Assembly (NCBI GenBank): GCA_947462335.1
Contig: OX381714.1
Location: forward strand, 36,108,025-36,172,024
Source of the DNA: Harmothoe impar
Taxonomy: Eukaryota > Annelida > Polychaeta > Phyllodocida > Polynoidae
Reading direction: 5' to 3'
Length of the DNA: 64,000 nucleotides
The notes under the pieces are model-generated. The model had not been told where the DNA came from. It saw nothing but the letters and a program-made list of their open reading frames with translations, and made no database searches. This document shows, in pieces, positions 57,712 to 64,000 of the stretch. The number at the start of each line of letters is the position of its first letter. Positions within the stretch are counted from its first letter, which is position 1. Both the position numbers and the translations under genes were made by a program.

Positions 57712-59835
57712 TTACTATTCCAAGAAATCTATGCGCCTATCTCTGCTAACTAATGCATCTCAACTCAAGTGCTCCTGAGTTTACTTAAGGGTCTTGTATA
57801 TTATAAGAGTCTTAACATGAAACAGTTCCAGTCGCCATCCAGACACCATCCGTTTATGTTTTGTTAAAATGAAAGTCATTTATTACGCAGACTTTTTTGG
57901 GGGCAAATTGTAGACTCTCGAGCTAGCTCACCTGGAACTCAACTCTTCAACAAAGGTAATGAAATGGGAATTGTGGTTGGACTGACCGACCGCTGCATGC
58001 ACGCTGATAAACAATAAAACACGTTTGGGATTTGGATTCATTGCAAAATCACAAGCTGGGAGTATATTAGTCGCCCTTTGGAAATTCACTGGTTCACAGA
58101 TCCCCTTTTATCACCCACCACCGCCACAGTGTCTATACTCATTGTGTTAGTATTTATTGGTGTAAGAGCCTTTTTGTTTGAACTGCCTATAATGATTATA
58201 TTTATATGCATTTGATGAAAACATACATAATACCAAAAAGCCATTTTCAGTGTTGCCTATTAATTACTATCACAGCCCTCAGGTCTATATCTCCCCATGT
58301 CTATTTGATTAATTTGAATAACTTAGAATGGGCTTGTTTCTGTCAGGTCTTGGTGCAGCTATGACATTGTAGATGATATGGTAGGTAATCATAATGGTTG
58401 TTAGAATCCATGTTACTTTGAATAACTGATGTTTATTCATCATAAATGTATGTACAAAATCTATGGACCGCGGCCGCAAAAAAATCTGATACGGAAAACC
58501 ACGTAAATAAAGGAAATGATGTTCAAAAGAGGAAAAAATTATTTCAGTGTTAGGTTATCATGGCATAATGGTAAAATGCATCTATTATACCTCTGTATAT
58601 ATATGCACGGGATAAGTTGATTACTGATATCATTGATAGGAAAAAAACTGATAAATATACATACATTTTATTGGAGTGCTACCCCACTAAAGTGACCACT
58701 GATAAATATCCCTCATAAACATGACTCTCCAGAGGGCAATGGAACTCTCCTCACTGTGAGACCAAAAGGTAATTGACGGCAATTGCGGACTATCTTGTTT
58801 GTCCACTAGCGAATAAAGATGGTTTATGATAAGCTCAGTAGGTGGCGTTCAGTTCCATCCTCGTAAACTCTCGTTACTGTCATGGCCGCCGCGGAAGTCT
58901 TAGCAGACGACAATTCGACTTCCTAATCTATGTTTGGAGAGCTAGTACCTCCGATGGAAAGTTGTAATAGTTACCACACACAGCCTCTGTTGGGAGAGTG
59001 GACTGGTTAATCTCCCACCGGAATCATTATCATCGATAATGAAACGCCTTATGAGTGCCTATTATTTATTCCACTAAGCCCAAGGATAACCATAGAGGAA
59101 CCCGACTGGTCATTTGGGAAATGCCTGATCAGCATCTATAGATAATAATGATGAGTTGATATTCCCCAGTCAGCATCTTCAGTAGCCTTGGCCTACATTC
59201 TGATATAATGTAATGGCGATATGCCCTTCCTTTATTACCAGTTTATTCATAACAAAGAACAGAGAACTTCAATTTGTATTCACTTTACCAAAATAATGCT
59301 CAGCCATTTTCAAGGTCAGCCATTTTCGCCTCTTGAACCTCACACTACATGATAATCCTTGAATGAATACTTTTGCTAGAATATCAATCCATCATTTTAT
59401 GTGCATTCAAAGTTTGAACTCTGTTTATTATACATGAACTGTGTTTGTAAAACTTGAGTTAATGAAAGTAGATCATTGGGGGAGAGTTTTCTTTTACATG
59501 TAGGTACACTGGCATATTAAAATACACATAAAGCAAGAGATATTTGGCATAACTCTAAGTAGCTGTTTTATGGCGCCAAACTAACCTGCCACACGCCAGG
59601 TAACAGCAGACGACTCTCAAACACCCGCCGTGACCTCTAAGTACCTCAGAGGTCAACATCAGAGACACCTCAAGGCGTCGTGAAATGACCTCTCGTGTCC
59701 CCCCAAGGAGATGATCTCCAAGCCGAGTGCATGTTGTAGCCAAACCGCATGCGCCAGGCAGAACATGCTTGGAGAGTGGCCAACGGAAGTCAAGGATTTT
59801 GACTTGGCATGATATACATGTACTGGGTGACATAC

Positions 59836-60894
59836 GCTGTTAATCACAAAATTTTAATAGCCAAATTAGAGAAGATGGGGATAAAAGGGGAACTTTTAGT
59901 TTGGATTAAAGACTACTTGTCAGGTAGATCCCAAAAAACCAGTATAGCAGGTAATTGTTCAAATGAATTGCCAGTAGAATGTGGAGTACCTCAGGGTTCT
60001 ATTTTGGGACCTCTATTGTTCTTGATTTACATCAATGATGTTTCAGTAAATGATGACTATGCAGCGATTAGTCTATTTGCAGATGACACTGTCATTTATG
60101 TTTCACATCAGGACCAAAATGTTGCTATCTCAAAAATGCAGAATTGTATTGACCAATTTGTGACATGGTGTAGGAAAAACAAGCTTACAGTAAACATTAG
60201 TAAAACAAAATTTATGGGTTTTGGGGGTAAAAAATGTTTCAAAGATACAAACCTTTATATTAATGGGGAAAATTTAAAAAGAGTATTTTCTTATAAATAT
60301 TTGGGAATTGTTCTTGATCCTAGGCTCAATTATGATATTTTTATGAAAAATCAGATGCGTACAGTTGCTTACAGAACTTACCAATTGACAAAAATATCAA
60401 GATTTTTGAGTCCTTCAAGTATGTTGAAAATTTATAAAGTTTATATAATGCCAATATACGATTATGGTGACATTTTGTATGTCAAATCGGGGAGTACATT
60501 GCTAAGTAAAATGCAAAGGACACAAAACAGAGTTTTAAAAGTTTGCTTGAAATTACCCATGCGCACATCAACTGAACTAATACATAGTGAGGCTAAAGTT
60601 AACTACCTATCGGATAGAAGGGTATCACATGTATATCTGGAAGGTCACAAAAGAGCTAGGGATATTAATTATAGAAAAAAATGTTTGGTTAATACTAGAA
60701 GTTCAGATGGTGTCTTATTAAAGAACAAATTGCCACATGGAGAGTCATACAAGAGAAGTTTAGAATATACTGTTTCCACACTGTGGAATAACCTTAGTCC
60801 TGATACGAGGAATATAATGGATAGAAATGTATTCAAACTCCATTTGAAAAGGGAGTTAAAGGGACTTGTCCCAAAAGTTGTTGGAGTCACGTGA
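59836..60894 (+). CDS. LINE reverse transcriptase, C-terminal part
   Basis: The open frame of about 352 codons begins within the sequence AVNHKILIAKLEKMGI (RT motif 2-3 region). It has WIKDYLSGRSQ, then CGVPQGSILGPLLFLIYIND (motif 4) and the catalytic FADDT (codons from about 60076). Next come the KTKFMGFG and YKYLGIVLD motifs (primer grip and thumb) and a conserved C-terminal helix region with LWNNLS. The apurinic endonuclease and N-terminal RT are missing because of truncation. The frame has no stop before 60892-60894, so the copy is fairly young. The ATG at 59809 lies in host DNA and is not the native start. Confidence 0.9.
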   Translation, partial: AVNHKILIAKLEKMGIKGELLVWIKDYLSGRSQKTSIAGNCSNELPVECGVPQGSILGPLLFLIYINDVSVNDDYAAISLFADDTVIYVSHQDQNVAISKMQNCIDQFVTWCRKNKLTVNISKTKFMGFGGKKCFKDTNLYINGENLKRVFSYKYLGIVLDPRLNYDIFMKNQMRTVAYRTYQLTKISRFLSPSSMLKIYKVYIMPIYDYGDILYVKSGSTLLSKMQRTQNRVLKVCLKLPMRTSTELIHSEAKVNYLSDRRVSHVYLEGHKRARDINYRKKCLVNTRSSDGVLLKNKLPHGESYKRSLEYTVSTLWNNLSPDTRNIMDRNVFKLHLKRELKGLVPKVVGVT

Positions 60895-61774
60895 CGTTAA
60901 ATTTTATAATTCTTATGATTCCTATAGTTTTATTTATAAAGCTATAAATGATATACAAAAGTATGATTAATATCTGCTTAATGTGATAACTACAGATCTT
61001 GAGTGATCAATATTATCGTTGTTATATATATATTTTAACTGTGTAACTTGATGCTCACTGATGATGTTAATTATACTCTGCGAACGTACCATGGTATGTG
61101 ATGAGATTACAGTTTTATACTAAAATATTGAGCTGAATGCTTTCATTATGGAGCTTAGGAAAATATTATACAAAAATCAGGCATAGACATGTTAAGGTCC
61201 TCCTATATCTCTTTGTTACCCATGTGGTCATAAATTATTATGAAAATGATCTACATTGTATATATACTTAATTATAACTTAAGAGTGAAATGGTTGTACA
61301 GGTTTATATTAATCTGAAGCATTTTATGAAACCATAATTATTATTGTAATGTGTACATAATTTAAAATTGATGAAAAATGAGTGATAACTGTACATTGTA
61401 ATTTACACTGATAACAGGTTAATATGTAATTTTATAGTGACTGGTAATGTATATAGAATTGTTTATATTTATGAATTATACCTAATATATGAATACATGG
61501 GAAAAATACTAGGAAACCAATGGGTGGCTAACGAAAACAGAAAGTATATTTCTAGCAGCAGCCCTTTCTATGTTGAAGATTTACAAATGATGGCATCACG
61601 TGTCAAGGGAAATATCTACTGTAAAACATGTTATAATAATACATGGTTTTATATATTAGATGTATATTATTACCAAATGGTATGTTTTATGGACATCGTC
61701 TATTTATAATGTACCACTGATACTTCTTCATGAGAATAAATTCTTGAAACTTGAAACTTGAAACTTGAAACTTG
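59836..61774 (+). mobile_element. 5'-truncated non-LTR retrotransposon (LINE), CR1/Jockey-like
   Basis: The element starts abruptly inside the RT domain and includes the RT frame, an 840-bp AT-rich 3' UTR, AATAAA (61735-61740) and a tail of four to five CTTGAAA heptamers (61743-61774). 5' truncation and a short tandem 3' end in place of poly(A) are usual for CR1-like LINEs. I could not find a convincing target duplication. Confidence 0.85.
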
Positions 61775-62439
61775 ATCCTATGTATTGTTATAATTCTCTT
61801 ACTTTCTAATACCAGGATGACTTCGAAATCGAACACTCCCTGTCCCCTAAATCAGTTGGCCAATGTTTTGAGTGATATATGCTGTAGACTCGATCTATAG
61901 GGAATCGATGGGCTATTGGGGCCTGCATGTCTACCTAGTGTGAAACATTGTCGTTGATCAATTACATGATTACATTGTTAGATAGGTGGTCCTTTAGGGG
62001 GCGACCCCATTTAGGGAGCATCAAATTGCACAGGGTCTTAACTGTTTAATGCATATAGATTTACAGAATGTGAAGTAACATCCACAATTTGAATATTACA
62101 ACCATGAAGACATCACTTTTATGGATCTAAACAAACCAATTTATCTTGTAAAAGGTAAATTACCACCTTAATTATCTCTCAGACTAGGCCAAGTATTAGG
62201 AGATACTATTCAGGACCTGTACCAATGACGAGAGCAGCTTGTTTCTATCCACGATAGCCGAGGAGCAACTCACTTGATTCATATGGCTTCAGATCGGAAA
62301 GGTGGCTTCCCCTCAGATTGCTATGGATTTAAGTAGGTCCCCTCCCTAATAGAATCCACACTCTGGGTCAGGGGCTGGGGCGGGCACCACACCCCTACCC
62401 CCCATGTCCCCAGTCTTATTGCCTTATTGTTGGGGGGGG

Positions 62440-62660
62440 TTGTAACCATAGTAACGAGGTTATAGATCCACAGAAGCCACCCCATTGGTTGCAATTGGCT
62501 CCGATGGCTTCCAGTAGATTGCGACGCGCTCACGAGGTGGCGGGGCATCCCGTGAGAAGTGACATACTGGCACCGGAAGTCATGGAAAACACGCATGCGC
62601 TGTTGTCAGATAAGAATTGTGCAATCAGATGACGGCGTCTCAACCAATATGGCCGCCGTG
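62440..62660. promoter_or_regulatory. Promoter-like cluster with RFX X-box
   Basis: X-box GTAACCATAGTAAC (62442-62455), inverted CCAAT boxes (62484-62488 and 62494-62498), ETS CCGGAAGT (62573-62580), NRF1 CGCATGCGC (62592-62600), CCAAT (62643-62648) and YY1-like ATGGCCGCC (62649-62657) lie within 220 bp. Short starts exist on both strands (MAAV on plus, MTSGASMSLLTGCPATS on minus), so direction is open. X-boxes favour a ciliary gene. Confidence 0.6.
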
Positions 62661-62863
62661 GGTATTGATCATCATCTGGTATAGCCATTGTTGTAGTGTT
62701 GTGTTCAATTTGTGTCCCCCAAGGATGCACCCTTGGTCTTGGTACATGGTATGCTGAAATTACATGAGAATCTAAGATATATGGAGTTTCTGACTTGATT
62801 TAGCATTAGAGATGCAAGTAAAGGGGTGGAGAACTTATTGTAGATATATATTTGCCAACAGTA

Positions 62864-63047
62864 CACTGTAAATAGTTGCTTGCCATTTTCGTAGGTGTAC
62901 AGTAGATTCTACTTTAGGTGTACAGTTGATTGTAGGCAAACAGTAGCTCTAGACTACTGTAAATCTAATGTAAATCCATTCTACAGTAGTTTATACTCTA
63001 GATCTACAGTCGATTCTACTGTGTAGCTACACTAACTATTTACAGTG
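62864..63047. mobile_element. CACTGTAAATAG MITE, copy 2 (intact)
   Basis: Inverted ends CACTGTAAATAGTT are flanked by TA on both sides (62862-62863 and 63048-63049), the target of Tc1/mariner-type insertion. The inside has opposed arms gtacagtagattctact and agattctactgtgtag-like words. It is non-coding. Confidence 0.75.
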
Positions 63048-63859
63048 TAGTCAACGCTACAAGGTTGTGTAAAGTGCATCTTAGTTTCAGTTTTATCATT
63101 TTTTTCTTCACACACCATGCATATTGGTCGTCTTCCTTCTCAATATAGGAGTGACTAAACCATATGTACTAAAATTGCATAATGAAGAGTTGTGAAAGGG
63201 GCTACTTAGTACTATACATAGTAAGATAAAGAGCTGGGCTGAACCCAGTCGTCGGGCTACATGACGGCATGCTGGAATTATGACGGGAGCACAGTCACAG
63301 TGCTCTATCCAGCAGGACAATTAGCTCAACCTGGTCCAACGTCAAAATGTTAGGTCAAATCTAATAAATCATGCAATAACTTCATATTCTGAAAGCTACA
63401 TTCTAGTCATATAATTGTTCAGACATTCTATAAAGATGTATTCCCTTCATGTACATGTATTACATGACCAGTAATGCAATATAATAAAATACATATGATG
63501 TATGATATATACCTGTTGTCCCTGGGATTCATGTGTTATATATCATGTCACCCTTGTATATTGAATACACTTCAGAATCCAGGCGCCCTAACATTGCTGC
63601 AGCTCGTTATAATACCCTTTGTCCGTAATTCCCTGTGTTTGACGAGGAAAGTTGGTCTAGCCTACACGTCCACTGCAACTTCAAATGTTCCCTAGAACCT
63701 GCTGACATTTAGTTGCTGCTTAGATCCTGCCTCACTCTGCTCCTATTGGTTGTCTATGTTGTCGTCAGCTGGTCACCTACTGGTCAAAGCTAGACCTATT
63801 CATACTGGCACATGTCTCACGAGTGCGGTTTGACTAGACACTGACATTCCAGGTAACAA

Positions 63860-64000
63860 GAAACGTTTGGTCAACGTTAATTATGCCAACGTTTTTTTAT
63901 TTGCATTATTTCAACGTTGACACAACGTTTTTGTGGAAGATGTGATTTTAGAAATGTTGGTTTAATGTTGGAAAACAGTTTGCAAACCAACGTATTACAA
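63860..64000. repeat. AACGTT-rich repeat, cut by window end
   Basis: aaacgtttggtcaacgtt, gccaacgttt, ttcaacgttgacacaacg and aaccaacg recur in alternating orientation. The composition is like the MITE at 48522-48629. The right end lies outside the window. Confidence 0.5.

Larger units (their letters stand above)
48631..59832. other. Mostly noncoding interval
   Basis: Beyond the features listed inside it, I see AT-rich DNA without supported exons from 52 to 57.4 kb and from 57.7 to 59.8 kb. The start MAAAEVLADDNSTS at 58882 is followed at once by a stop and has no donor; it may mark a 5' UTR or first-exon region. Confidence 0.4.
60895..64000. other. LINE 3' UTR and following noncoding DNA
   Basis: After the LINE tail (61774) the only supported features are the promoter-like cluster near 62.5 kb, the MITE at 62864 and the AACGTT repeat at the window end. 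The open frame at 61437-61709 lies in the LINE 3' UTR and is not called. Confidence 0.45.

Noticed and set aside
58882..58926. MAAAEVLADDNSTS as a coding exon
   Set aside because: It stops after 14 codons with no usable donor; it may mark a 5' region but is not called as CDS.
61437..61709. 90-codon plus-strand frame
   Set aside because: It lies in the AT-rich 3' UTR of the LINE, after the RT stop.

Overview
The window is animal nuclear DNA. It is AT-rich, intron-rich and repeat-dense, with no operons or ribosome binding sites. Vertebrate-type promoter words are present (NRF1, ETS, CCAAT, TCTCGCGAGA, RFX X-box, a CTCF-like site), along with 3' splice sites with pyrimidine tracts, many MITE-like palindromes, a DIRS/Ngaro-type tyrosine-recombinase retrotransposon and a CR1/Jockey-like LINE fragment. 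This mix suggests a marine invertebrate (deuterostome or lophotrochozoan). The species cannot be settled from the sequence alone.

Layout. At 1-10.4 kb (minus strand) lie two exons of one likely gene. A signal-peptide exon (10211-10363) is followed about 10 kb away by an exon whose translation looks like the start of a cadherin-type extracellular repeat (1-146, running off the window); their phases match. The large intron holds a 21-bp minisatellite, a TIR transposon with a second element nested in it (4698-6357) and a strong CpG promoter-like cluster (7.8-8.5 kb). From 10 to 31 kb the sequence is mostly noncoding, with MITE copies, an isolated minus-strand exon of unknown identity (21822-22055) and two promoter-like clusters (24.6-25.0 and 25.65-25.93 kb). 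From 31 to 39 kb is a GC-richer stretch, unusually full of CTGGAGG/CCTCCAG, that can be read as several plus-strand exons with compatible phases. It matches no family I recognise, and one segment has a competing minus-strand reading.

At 40339-48130 is a young 7.8-kb transposon with about 210-bp terminal inverted repeats made of CCCTTATCCC-CAAAA words. A 5.4-kb tyrosine-recombinase retrotransposon (40890-46306, minus strand) has inserted into it. That element has a gag-like ORF1, an RT-RNase H ORF2 broken by a frameshift, and a tyrosine recombinase ORF3. Its flanks are split direct repeats that are identical by eye, and every junction carries the same heptamer. Both catalytic ORFs appear damaged although the repeats have not diverged. 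From 48.5 to 59.8 kb the sequence is sparse, with one good candidate first exon (49075-49161). At 59836-61774 is a 5'-truncated non-LTR retrotransposon with an open RT frame and a heptamer 3' tail. At 62.4-62.7 kb is another promoter-like cluster with an RFX X-box.

Most short open frames in this DNA are chance and are left out. Host-gene exons were called only where splice sites, phase and open frame agree. They are predictions without transcript support.
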